DNA from: Spirosoma terrae
GTDB lineage: Bacteria > Bacteroidota > Bacteroidia > Cytophagales > Spirosomataceae
NCBI RefSeq assembly: GCF_010435915.1
Contig: NZ_JAAFZH010000020.1
Coordinates: forward strand, 1-64,000
DNA: 64,000 bases
Reading direction: 5' to 3'
The position numbers and the translations under genes were made by a program. Shown here in pieces: positions 52,255 through 59,624 of the stretch; position 1 is the first letter of the stretch; each line of letters opens with the position of its first letter. The notes below the pieces were generated by a model. It ran no database searches and had not been told where the DNA came from. It saw only the letters and a list, made by a program, of their open reading frames with translations.

Positions 52255-52898
52255 TAAACGTCGGTTTTTAGTTTACCATGCATGGCCTTCCGCAACTTGT
52301 CGATCTTGGGCCGCGATACGTTCTGAATGTAGGGCTGATCGGGATGAAGTTTGCAGTAATTCTGGTGGTAATTCTCGGCGGGGTAAAACACCGTGAACGG
52401 AACAACTTCCGTTACGACTGGTCTGGCGAAATGCTTTTCGGCGTTTACCTGCCGGATAGCCGCTTCGATTTCGGCCTTTTCGGCCGGTGTCCGATAGAAT
52501 GCTACAGACCGGTAATCGCGTCCTACGTCGGGTCCTTGTCGGTTGAGCGTGGTGGGATCATGTCCGGCAAAAAACGCGGTCAATAACTCCCGATAACTGA
52601 TTACGGACGGATTGTAATAGACCTGCACGGATTCAGCGTGGCCGGTTTCATCGGTTCCCACCTGCTGATAGGTTGGGTTTTTAACGTGTCCACCGGAATA
52701 ACCTGATATTACTTCCCGAACACCAACCAGTTGATCGAAACCTTCTTCCTGCGCCCAGAAACAGCCCCCGGCAAACGTAGCGACGGCTTCACCCGGTTTA
52801 AGTGCGGGCAGTTTCGCCGGAGATGCATCCGGATTTTGGCCCTGAACGCAGCCTACCACCAATAGCAGACAAAACGCAATAAATTGACCCATTTTCAT
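52254..52898 (-). CDS. msrA: Peptide-methionine (S)-S-oxide reductase, lipoprotein
   Basis: 214 residues. An N-terminal lipobox (LLLVVGC, Cys near residue 17) makes it a periplasmic lipoprotein. The catalytic Cys is C46 in FAGGCFWAQEEGFD; other MsrA motifs are SGYSGGHVKNPTYQQVG and HDPTTLNRQGPDVGRDYRS. It reduces the S-form of methionine sulfoxide in envelope proteins. It sits between msrB and ubiA with small or negative spacing. Confidence 0.95.
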   Translation of the reverse strand: MKMGQFIAFCLLLVVGCVQGQNPDASPAKLPALKPGEAVATFAGGCFWAQEEGFDQLVGVREVISGYSGGHVKNPTYQQVGTDETGHAESVQVYYNPSVISYRELLTAFFAGHDPTTLNRQGPDVGRDYRSVAFYRTPAEKAEIEAAIRQVNAEKHFARPVVTEVVPFTVFYPAENYHQNYCKLHPDQPYIQNVSRPKIDKLRKAMHGKLKTDV

Positions 52899-52918
52899 AC
52901 TGATTAGTTGTTTAAACT

Positions 52919-53425
52919 TTACTTTTTGACAAACTCAAGCGATACACCATTCATACAGTAGCGCAGACCCGTTGGCTCGGGGCCATCTTCGAAAACGTGA
53001 CCCAGATGAGCATCACAAACGGCACATTGTACTTCGGTACGTACCATTGCATAGCTGGTATCCTTTAAATCTTTTACAACGTTCTTGCTGATAGGGGCGT
53101 AAAAACTAGGCCAACCCGTCCCCGACTCAAATTTGGTTTCCGACCGAAATAAGGGCTCGTGGCAGCAAACGCAGCGGTATTCACCCCGGTCGTGATTTTT
53201 GGCCAGCGGGCTTGTAAACGCACGTTCAGTGCCATGTTGCCGGGCAACGGCGAATTCATCCGGCGTCAGGATTTTCTTCCACTCGGCTTCTGATTTCACG
53301 ACACGGCGGGGTGGTTTAGTATCGTCAACGAGTCCATTAGCTGGACGAAAAGAAGAGCTTGCAGCAGCGAGCGGTCCGGCAATCACCAGTACTCCCAGGC
53401 ATTTAAAAAAAGTGGTTCGGTTCAT
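52919..53425 (-). CDS. msrB: Peptide-methionine (R)-S-oxide reductase, exported
   Basis: 168 residues with a signal peptide (to about residue 22, GPLAAASS). Zinc Cys pairs are C84/C87 (RCVCC) and C133/C136 (QCAVC); catalytic Cys is C156 in RYCMNGVSL; substrate motifs FESGTGWPSF and HLGHVFEDGP. Reduces R-methionine sulfoxide, complementing MsrA, in the periplasm. It begins 20 bases after the polyketide synthase stop. Two exported Msr enzymes in one operon point to oxidant exposure of the envelope. Confidence 0.95.
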   Translation of the reverse strand: MNRTTFFKCLGVLVIAGPLAAASSSFRPANGLVDDTKPPRRVVKSEAEWKKILTPDEFAVARQHGTERAFTSPLAKNHDRGEYRCVCCHEPLFRSETKFESGTGWPSFYAPISKNVVKDLKDTSYAMVRTEVQCAVCDAHLGHVFEDGPEPTGLRYCMNGVSLEFVKK

Positions 53426-53445
53426 TATGTTATTTGTGAAATGGT

Positions 53446-54681
53446 TTACAATTCAATTAATTCTAACGTTTCTGCTGAAACGCCATCGTTCAGATTATCA
53501 GTCATTTGCACTGAATTAACGTGTACCAGTAGCAGCATCGACTCCAACGTAAGACCTGGTCCAAAGGCAACTCCGGCAATACGTTTCGAATAGCCAGACA
53601 GGATGGATTCAGGTGCGCTGGATACGGATTCGGCCAGTTCGTCCCAAATAGCTTTCAACACGAACAGTACTGTTGCCGACGACATATTACCATACTGATT
53701 CAGGACTGTATAGGCGTGCTGTGTTTGGCTGCGGTCAATACCCAGTTCCAGTTCGATCAGGTCCAGAATGCGCCGACCGCCTGGATGCAGGGCGAAATAG
53801 TCTACATCGCCAACTGTCAGGTCTTTCTTTTCCAATATCCGCTGAAGCATCAGGCTGATATGATGTTGAATCAGGTCCGGAATGGTCGATGTCAGTACCA
53901 TGTCGAACCCGTGATTCCCAATTGTCCAGGCCATCTGATCGCGGCCTTCGGGCAGTAGATCGCAATGAAATGACTGAAGTTGAAATGACTGCTCCCGGCG
54001 GGCCGTTCCTTGTACCAGTACGGCTGCGGCCCCGTCGCTGAACAGCGCGTTGGCAAGCCAATTCGATGGATTTTCGGGCTTCTGAAAATGAATCGTACAC
54101 AACTCAACGCAAACGACCAGTACGTTCGCTTGCGGATCGGCCCGGACGATGGCATCGGCGGCTTTGAGCCCGTTAAAGGCGCCGTAACACCCCATGAACC
54201 CAATCAGTAATCGCTGCGTAGTTCCCGGTAGTCCTAAGGCTTCAAGCAACTCAATATCAGGCCCCGGCGCGTAAAATCCGGTGCAACTCACCACGATCAG
54301 ATGCGTAATGGAGTGAACCGAGAACGATGGATAATCGGCCAGACAAGCCCGCACAGCTCGTAACGCAAGCGGTAGTGCCTCCCGTTGGTAGACCGACATC
54401 CGCTGCTCAACCGATGGTAAGGGTTCCAGATTGGGGCTGTTCGGATAGAACGTGAACTGACCAACTGGCTGACCATAATCAGCTAATACCGAATACCGAC
54501 GACTGATTTTGGTTTGTCGGTACAGGGCCATCATCCGCCGACGGGCTGGTTCGTCGAGCTGGAGCGCGTTGACCATAAAATGAGCCAGTTGATGTTGCGA
54601 ATGTGCGTAGTCTGGTACCGCTACGCCTAAGGCATTGATAAAACTTCCGGATAAAGGCATAGCGTTGAAAAGCGACCGCAT
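53446..54681 (-). CDS. Type III polyketide synthase (chalcone/stilbene synthase-like)
   Basis: 411 residues. The complete catalytic triad is visible: C165 in GFMGCYGAFNGL, H299 in ALHPGGRRI and N332 in QYGNMSSAT, with SCTGFYAPGPD before it and GVAFGPGLTLESM at the end. It condenses malonyl-CoA units on a starter CoA, usually a long acyl chain in bacteria, to alkylresorcinols or alkylpyrones. No AMP-ligase is adjacent. It lies 11 bases after yceI and 20 bases before msrB. With the UbiA enzyme, methyltransferase and flavoprotein downstream it forms the biosynthetic half of the locus. Confidence 0.95.
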   Translation of the reverse strand: MRSLFNAMPLSGSFINALGVAVPDYAHSQHQLAHFMVNALQLDEPARRRMMALYRQTKISRRYSVLADYGQPVGQFTFYPNSPNLEPLPSVEQRMSVYQREALPLALRAVRACLADYPSFSVHSITHLIVVSCTGFYAPGPDIELLEALGLPGTTQRLLIGFMGCYGAFNGLKAADAIVRADPQANVLVVCVELCTIHFQKPENPSNWLANALFSDGAAAVLVQGTARREQSFQLQSFHCDLLPEGRDQMAWTIGNHGFDMVLTSTIPDLIQHHISLMLQRILEKKDLTVGDVDYFALHPGGRRILDLIELELGIDRSQTQHAYTVLNQYGNMSSATVLFVLKAIWDELAESVSSAPESILSGYSKRIAGVAFGPGLTLESMLLLVHVNSVQMTDNLNDGVSAETLELIEL

Positions 54682-54692
54682 CAGCGGCCCAG

Positions 54693-55253
54693 TTAATTAG
54701 TGGCGACTACGGTTCCTGTCGATTGCGCCTGAATAGAAAGATTGATCGTTACCTCGCTGCCCATTAACAGGCTCCGTCCACCTACGTCATAATCGCGTCG
54801 ATTAATCACTAATTCACCGGCAAACTGCGCCATCATACCGGTCTGGGTAACCGTGAAGGGAATCATAACCGTGCGGGTCGTTTCTTTGATCGTCAACGCA
54901 AACGTACCGATATAGGAATTCGCCCCTTTTTTCTCGATCCGTGTCGATTTTAGGCTAATGCGCGGGTATTTCGCTACGTCGAAATATTCCTCTTTTTTCA
55001 GGTGGTTATTCCGCATGTTCACGCCAGTTTCAATCGTAGCTGCATCGACACTGGCCGAAAGCTGGGCTTTGTCGGGCATGGCCGGATCGAACACTAGTGT
55101 TCCGTTGAAGCCGCTGAATGAGCCATCGACGTTCAGTCCGGCATTTTTGATTTTAAAGGTAACGGCTGCCTTCGTGGTTTTCCAGTTGGGCTGCGCAACA
55201 ACGGAGAGGCTTATCAGAAGCCCAATAACGAGTAGGATGCTGTGCTTTTTCAT
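54693..55253 (-). CDS. YceI-family lipid-binding protein, exported
   Basis: 186 residues from ATG 55253 (MKKHSILLVIGLL), giving a proper signal peptide ending at about residue 20 (VVAQ); the longer frame would place 22 unnatural residues in front. YceI lipocalin-like fold: WKTTKAAVTFKIKNAGLNVDGSF, a central EEYFDVAKYPRISLKSTRI and the closing VGGRSLLMGSEVTINLSI. YceI proteins bind polyisoprenoid or amphipathic lipid ligands in the periplasm. Placed next to a UbiA/polyketide set it could carry the lipid product; inferred. Confidence 0.9.
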   Translation of the reverse strand: MKKHSILLVIGLLISLSVVAQPNWKTTKAAVTFKIKNAGLNVDGSFSGFNGTLVFDPAMPDKAQLSASVDAATIETGVNMRNNHLKKEEYFDVAKYPRISLKSTRIEKKGANSYIGTFALTIKETTRTVMIPFTVTQTGMMAQFAGELVINRRDYDVGGRSLLMGSEVTINLSIQAQSTGTVVATN

Positions 55254-55254
55254 G

Positions 55255-55995
55255 TTAAAAATGATAAGAAATGGCCAGCATAGGCATGGCATTTTTGCTT
55301 CGGAAGCGGTCATTCTCAAAAGTCAGTTTGCGGGTGGTGGTATATTCGTTGAACTGGAAGCCAAGTCCTCCCCGTAGACTTACCCGTTGATTGAGTCGAT
55401 ACCGAACATAGGCTTCAGAGTTCAGACTGCCAAGATCACTATCACTGACAAGTAGCAGGTTGAACGCAGTTGGTTTGGCTTCCTGTGCAGATCCACTCAG
55501 CGACGACCGAACCGGGCTATTGGCGATAAATGTTCCGGTCTGCGTAGCGCCGAAACTAAAACCAATGGCATCGATATTAATACCAATCTCAAATTTGCGG
55601 GATAGGGCGTATTCCAGATTAATACTGATGTTGAATGAGTTAATCTGCGTTTTTGGAAACCGAACCGTATCGATATTGGCAATAATATCTTCGCTGACCA
55701 GAGCAGCAAAACTCTGACTACCGGAGGTCAGACGAGCGGGAGCGGTCCGGTAATCAGTGTTGCTGCCGAACGCCGACGTAAACCGAAGGCCATACCCAAT
55801 TCGGAAACGGTGCGATTTTCCCAGCCCATGCAATCGGTTGAACGACAATGCCACCGTGCCAAAATCGCCATTCGAGGCCAGACTTAAATCGAGCACCTCC
55901 GTAACTTTCTTAAACTCGGATTGAGCAGTAGCCGAATTCAACTGGGCAAATCCCAGAGCAGGCAAAAGCAGGAATAGCAAACAGAATTTTTTCAT
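55255..55995 (-). CDS. Outer-membrane-type beta-barrel protein
   Basis: 246 residues with a signal peptide (to about residue 17, LGFAQLN). Alternating beta strands through the chain: GTVALSFNRLHGLGKSHRF, IGYGLRFTSAF, INLEYALSRKFEIGINID, VRYRLNQRVSLRGGLGFQF, ending with aromatic MLAISYHF, a typical outer-membrane closing strand. Only two bases separate its stop from the yceI start. No family name; a barrel delivering or anchoring the locus product is speculative. Confidence 0.7.
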   Translation of the reverse strand: MKKFCLLFLLLPALGFAQLNSATAQSEFKKVTEVLDLSLASNGDFGTVALSFNRLHGLGKSHRFRIGYGLRFTSAFGSNTDYRTAPARLTSGSQSFAALVSEDIIANIDTVRFPKTQINSFNISINLEYALSRKFEIGINIDAIGFSFGATQTGTFIANSPVRSSLSGSAQEAKPTAFNLLLVSDSDLGSLNSEAYVRYRLNQRVSLRGGLGFQFNEYTTTRKLTFENDRFRSKNAMPMLAISYHF

Positions 55996-56022
55996 AAAGA
56001 ATCGAAAAAACAGGGAAATGAG

Positions 56023-56526
56023 TTAATTGAGTGTGAGTGCTGCTGTGCCAAACAGCACGCTGAATGCTTTGCACCAGATTATCACGGTTTTATGTTGGGT
56101 CGGGCTATAATTGTAGGGCAGATCGACCGAGAAAGTGCCTGTGTTCGATAGCTTCGACACCTCGATAAAATTGGTTAGCGCAGCATCTTCAGCGACGTAA
56201 ATCCGTAAATCTGGACCACTATCGGTCGAGAAGTTCGTGAATGTCAAGATTCGCGAACTCCCTTTTTCGTAGACGCTCACCGTCCCTTTTACGGTGTGAA
56301 CCCGGTTGACGAAGGTACCCTGGGCAATCAGTTTCTGATCTTTATCAGCGGCAGAGGTACTTGACGTAGTTGATGTACTGACGGGTGTCGTTGTGCCGGG
56401 CGTCGTTGTTGTGCCAACGGGTATCAGGTCAACGTTTTTGACGCAGGCTGATAGGCAAACGACAAACAGTATGGGCAATAAAATCCCCCACCCCCGAACG
56501 TATCGGGGCATTCCAGATTTAACCAT
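56023..56526 (-). CDS. DM13-domain lipoprotein
   Basis: 167 residues. Lipobox in FVVCLSAC (Cys near residue 28) followed by a Thr/Ser-rich linker. A DM13 domain fills the rest: KLIAQGTFVNRVHTVKGTV, FTNFSTDSGPDLRIYVAED and HKTVIIWCKAFSVLFGTAAL. DM13 domains have been proposed as redox-active extracellular modules that use a conserved Cys; the Cys in IWCKAF is present. It is anchored to the outer or inner membrane facing the periplasm. Same operon. Confidence 0.88.
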   Translation of the reverse strand: MVKSGMPRYVRGWGILLPILFVVCLSACVKNVDLIPVGTTTTPGTTTPVSTSTTSSTSAADKDQKLIAQGTFVNRVHTVKGTVSVYEKGSSRILTFTNFSTDSGPDLRIYVAEDAALTNFIEVSKLSNTGTFSVDLPYNYSPTQHKTVIIWCKAFSVLFGTAALTLN

Positions 56527-56551
56527 GATCGTGTTGGAGAAAAAGGTAGAA

Positions 56552-57313
56552 CTAGTTTAATGTGATTTGCGAAGCGCCCCGAATATCCAGCCGTTGCTGA
56601 CCCTGTATGTAGGCCACAATGGCACCATTGGCGGGTTCGAATCCATCAGGGAAGGTCAACGTAACGGAGCCTTCCGGTGAAGCCGACACCGTCTGGAAGC
56701 TTCTGACTACGTTGTTGTGCACCAACTTACGACCTGCATTTTCGCCCCGCTGCACGTTCGTAATCGCTTCCTTGCTGACTAAGGCTACATGAAGTACGGC
56801 ATTGGCCAGATCGCCATCAAGTTTATAACTAACAGAGCGGGTATTGGCTGAGGGAGAGGCTACTGTCAACTGCACGCCGGCGCTGGCGGGTTGACTCAGT
56901 GCGGTTTCCAGCAAACTGGATTGCCTGGCCCGGTTCGATCCGACGAATTCCTGTTGCCCATTCACAATTTCCTGGGGAGTGTAGACACCTTTTAGTTTGA
57001 AATGCTCTCCGTATGCATACTGCCGTTTGGTGAAGGCATGATTGCTGAACGGGTCTTTCCAGCCTAAGCGATCCCAGTAATCGACGTGAAACGATAGTCC
57101 GATAATATTCCGGTTCGTTTTAGCGGCATCGGCGAGCGTTTCGGTCAGCAGGTGATCGGCGGATGGACAGCTCGAACAGCCCTGCGAGGTAAATAATTCG
57201 ACCACCGCTACCGGCTCCCGTTTGCTATTGAGCGAGGTTGGAGCAGGCGTTTTGACAAAGCTCATACCGACAAAGGCCAGTATAAACAGGGCACTCGTGA
57301 GTTGATATGACAT
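56552..57313 (-). CDS. DUF1223 thioredoxin-like exported protein
   Basis: 253 residues with a signal peptide (about 1-20). DUF1223 features: VVELFTSQGCSSCPSADHLL (a CxxC redox motif near residue 43), LSFHVDYWDRLGWKDPF, YTPQEIVNGQQEFVG and the C-terminal region. The CxxC and fold suggest a thiol-disulfide or oxidant-sensing function in the periplasm; no activity is established. It is 17 bases downstream of the first YHS gene. Confidence 0.9.
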   Translation of the reverse strand: MSYQLTSALFILAFVGMSFVKTPAPTSLNSKREPVAVVELFTSQGCSSCPSADHLLTETLADAAKTNRNIIGLSFHVDYWDRLGWKDPFSNHAFTKRQYAYGEHFKLKGVYTPQEIVNGQQEFVGSNRARQSSLLETALSQPASAGVQLTVASPSANTRSVSYKLDGDLANAVLHVALVSKEAITNVQRGENAGRKLVHNNVVRSFQTVSASPEGSVTLTFPDGFEPANGAIVAYIQGQQRLDIRGASQITLN

Positions 57314-57330
57314 GATTTCTGAGCGTTTAG

Positions 57331-57780
57331 TTACTCTTTTTTATCTTTTAAGGTTGGCCATTTCTGGTCGGCAGCCTGAATATTTTCGGTCTGGCTCTCC
57401 ACCCATTTCGTCTTCACTTTTGGGTTATAATTGAGGTATAACTTGTTATCGACGATGGTCCAGGCTTCCGGATCGGTAGGCGCTTTGTGCCCCTGCGACA
57501 TGCCGTAAGCGCAATAGCCACCGTATTGAGGCATGTACTTGTCAGGATTAGCTTTGAAGGCATCGCGGTTAGCGGCACTGGCAAACAGCCAAGTGGTTTC
57601 TTTATACGGATAACTGAAATCAGGATTACCTTTAACCGCTTTGCTCTCCATAAAATAAGCAACCGGATCGTAGCCTCGAATGGCCTGGTTGTTGGCAGTA
57701 AATACCTCGGCTTGTTGAGCAAATACGGTTGCGGTGGCCAGAAAAAACAACGTAACGAATTGAAAAAGAGCTGTTCTCAT
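57331..57780 (-). CDS. YHS-domain exported protein 1
   Basis: 149 residues. Signal peptide to about residue 21 (TATVFAQQ). YHS domain: AIRGYDPVAYFMESKAVKG, the metal-type Cys in GGYCAYGMSQGHKAP, then WTIVDNKLYLNYN. YHS domains bind metal ions or sit beside metal-handling proteins. It has a paralogue six lines of descent apart at 58815, with about the same architecture but limited identity. Operon member. Confidence 0.88.
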   Translation of the reverse strand: MRTALFQFVTLFFLATATVFAQQAEVFTANNQAIRGYDPVAYFMESKAVKGNPDFSYPYKETTWLFASAANRDAFKANPDKYMPQYGGYCAYGMSQGHKAPTDPEAWTIVDNKLYLNYNPKVKTKWVESQTENIQAADQKWPTLKDKKE

Positions 57781-57804
57781 GATGAAAAATAGTTGTTAGA
57801 TTAG

Positions 57805-58215
57805 TTATGAATGTAAGGTTCTCTGGCGCCATTGATTGAGGATAAGCATCCAGTCGTGCCGGGTGATGAACAGGATAGTCAGGCAACTAATGGCCACAAC
57901 CAACGCCAGCACAAACAGGTAACCGCCGTCGTTCTGAACCTCGACGCCCAGAACTGTCAGGTGAGATACAATTGCACCGAGCATGACGCCCAGGCCTAGC
58001 CCGGCACCAATCCAGGAAGTTGACCGGATCAAGATCAGGATGGACGCAATTAATTCGACTACGCCTGATCCATACCGGCCCCAGGGTTCAACGCCCAGTT
58101 TCGAAAAAATATAGATGCTTTCGGGTTGCCCGGTAAACTTGAAATAAAGCGTCTGGAGCATAATAATGGCTGCCGCAAGTCGGGCTACCCAGAAGATAAT
58201 GAGTTGATAATTCAT
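57805..58215 (-). CDS. DoxX-family membrane protein
   Basis: 136 residues with four transmembrane helices; LIIFWVARLAAAIIMLQTLYFKF is the first and the glycine-rich GVVELIASILILI and GLGLGVMLGAIVSHL follow. DoxX-like proteins are small quinone-linked or redox-associated subunits (for example with thiosulfate:quinone oxidoreductases). Here it fits a locus of redox and quinone-like genes. Its stop and start spacing to neighbours is 24 and 11 bases. Confidence 0.82.
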   Translation of the reverse strand: MNYQLIIFWVARLAAAIIMLQTLYFKFTGQPESIYIFSKLGVEPWGRYGSGVVELIASILILIRSTSWIGAGLGLGVMLGAIVSHLTVLGVEVQNDGGYLFVLALVVAISCLTILFITRHDWMLILNQWRQRTLHS

Positions 58216-58226
58216 GCTAATTCGGG

Positions 58227-58745
58227 TTATGCGGTTGTTAAAGAAGCCTTTCTCTGGTGATGCACCGTTGCGTAAGCGATGCCGAAATTGGCCGGAATCG
58301 TCACCTGTGGGAAGGCTGTTTCCAGCCCGATTCGAATGATGGCAGAATGATGGACGGCGTGTTCGATGTTGTAGAGCAGTTCCCGAAAAAATGTGGTCGA
58401 TATGGACACATCGGTTTCGGTATCGGGCGAGTAGGAAGCCTCGAACTGAAGCGACCGGTCGCTATTGCACTGTTCGAGCAGCGTAGACATCTGTCTCATC
58501 GTATCGATGGCAACCTGCGGATCTGTTTCGAGCGCCAGTTGCCGAACCCGGCTGTCATAATTGATGTAGCCGGTTTTATAGCCTGTTAGCGCAATGGCAT
58601 AGCATTCAAGTACATGGCGAACATGCTTGCCAACGGATGCGCCAAACAACAGGTCGAGTGGCTGGGCGTATTCGTAGTTGGTTAGTTGTGAGCTGATGCT
58701 GATGAGTTGATCGAAAAGGTCAGCCGAAATGTCCTGTAGCTTCAT
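58227..58745 (-). CDS. DinB-like four-helix protein
   Basis: 172 residues. The DinB/YfiT-like metal-binding bundle is suggested by three spaced His: VGKHVRHVLECYAIAL early and NIEHAVHHSAIIRIG late. Family members include thiol-dependent transferases (bacillithiol or mycothiol S-transferases) and other enzymes of unknown activity. Cytosolic. It starts 69 bases after the second YHS gene. Confidence 0.8.
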   Translation of the reverse strand: MKLQDISADLFDQLISISSQLTNYEYAQPLDLLFGASVGKHVRHVLECYAIALTGYKTGYINYDSRVRQLALETDPQVAIDTMRQMSTLLEQCNSDRSLQFEASYSPDTETDVSISTTFFRELLYNIEHAVHHSAIIRIGLETAFPQVTIPANFGIAYATVHHQRKASLTTA

Positions 58746-58814
58746 TAGTAATGAGTGAATGAGCGAACGAATGAATAAGCGAATGGCGCAGGTCGTTTCC
58801 TGGAAACCGGGGTT

Positions 58815-59315
58815 TTATTTTCCGGCGATTTTGGCCCAGTTCTGATCAGCTTTTCGTTGTAGATTTGGCTCGTCTTTCTGCCATTTCGGGAGCGTATTGT
58901 TGAACAGCGTGTGGTAGAACAGATTTAGTTTACCGTCGCGGATTTCAAATGTTTCCGGGTCGATTTCGACTTTCTCGCCGGTAGCTCCCATGGCGTAGGC
59001 ACACCAGCCGCCGTAGGATGGTTCATAAGCCGAAGGGTTTTTCAGAAACAGATCGCGGTTGGCCGCCGAAGCAAACTGGTACGTAATGCCTTTATACGTA
59101 GTGGCGAATTGCGAAGACCCTTTGATGGCCTTATGATTCACGAAATAACCCACGGGATCGTAGCCCTGAATCGCAACGCCTTTTTCCAGATTAAACTGCT
59201 TAGCCCGAACGGGATCGGTCTGCGCCTGAGCCGCCGAAAGAGATAGAATAACCAGTAAATTTCCGATTAGCCAGATGGGTCGTATTGCCGTGCGATAGTT
59301 GCCAGAAGTGTACAT
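58815..59315 (-). CDS. YHS-domain exported protein 2
   Basis: 166 residues from ATG 59315 (MYTSGNYRTAIRPI), giving a plausible signal peptide ending at SAAQAQ; the 28-residue longer frame has a Cys-rich, unnatural start. YHS domain: AIQGYDPVGYFVNHKAIKG, GGWCAYAMGATGEKVEIDP, FEIRDGKLNLFYHTLFN. A paralogue of the protein at 57331. It is the first gene of the 14-gene minus-strand run. Confidence 0.85.
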   Translation of the reverse strand: MYTSGNYRTAIRPIWLIGNLLVILSLSAAQAQTDPVRAKQFNLEKGVAIQGYDPVGYFVNHKAIKGSSQFATTYKGITYQFASAANRDLFLKNPSAYEPSYGGWCAYAMGATGEKVEIDPETFEIRDGKLNLFYHTLFNNTLPKWQKDEPNLQRKADQNWAKIAGK

Positions 59316-59624
59316 GATTCTTAATAGCTTTAATAAATTTTCTGTCAACAGAAAAGCCAAACAATGTGCCACGTCCGGCAAACAGCAACAAATGCCCACT
59401 ACAGGTCATTACAGCCTGTTTTGGTCCATGCAAAGCCAGCTATGCCAGTCTGACCAGTAGCGATATATCGGGATGCTCCTGATATGTCGGGAAAAATCAG
59501 CCAATGAACGAAGGGAAGTGAAACAAGAATTGATGGACTACGTCTCAAAACGAGACATTCCGGTTGAAATAAGGAAGTGGAATGACAATTGCTGATTGAT
59601 TGACGAGGTTTTTACCAGTTCTGT
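59316..59624. promoter_or_regulatory. Divergent control region between the polyketide/redox run and the sensor kinase
   Basis: 309 bases without a gene. It has two direct repeats, GATATATCGGG (59462-59472) and GATATGTCGGG (59481-59491), 19 bases apart, and a small palindrome GTCTC-AAAAC-GAGAC (59542-59556). No TAnnTTTG box was found for either direction, which leaves room for an alternative sigma factor. Operator role is inferred. Confidence 0.45.

Noticed and set aside
41402..54681. Acyl carrier protein as a partner of the type III PKS
   Set aside because: Type III synthases use CoA substrates directly, and the two genes are 12 kb apart in separate units.
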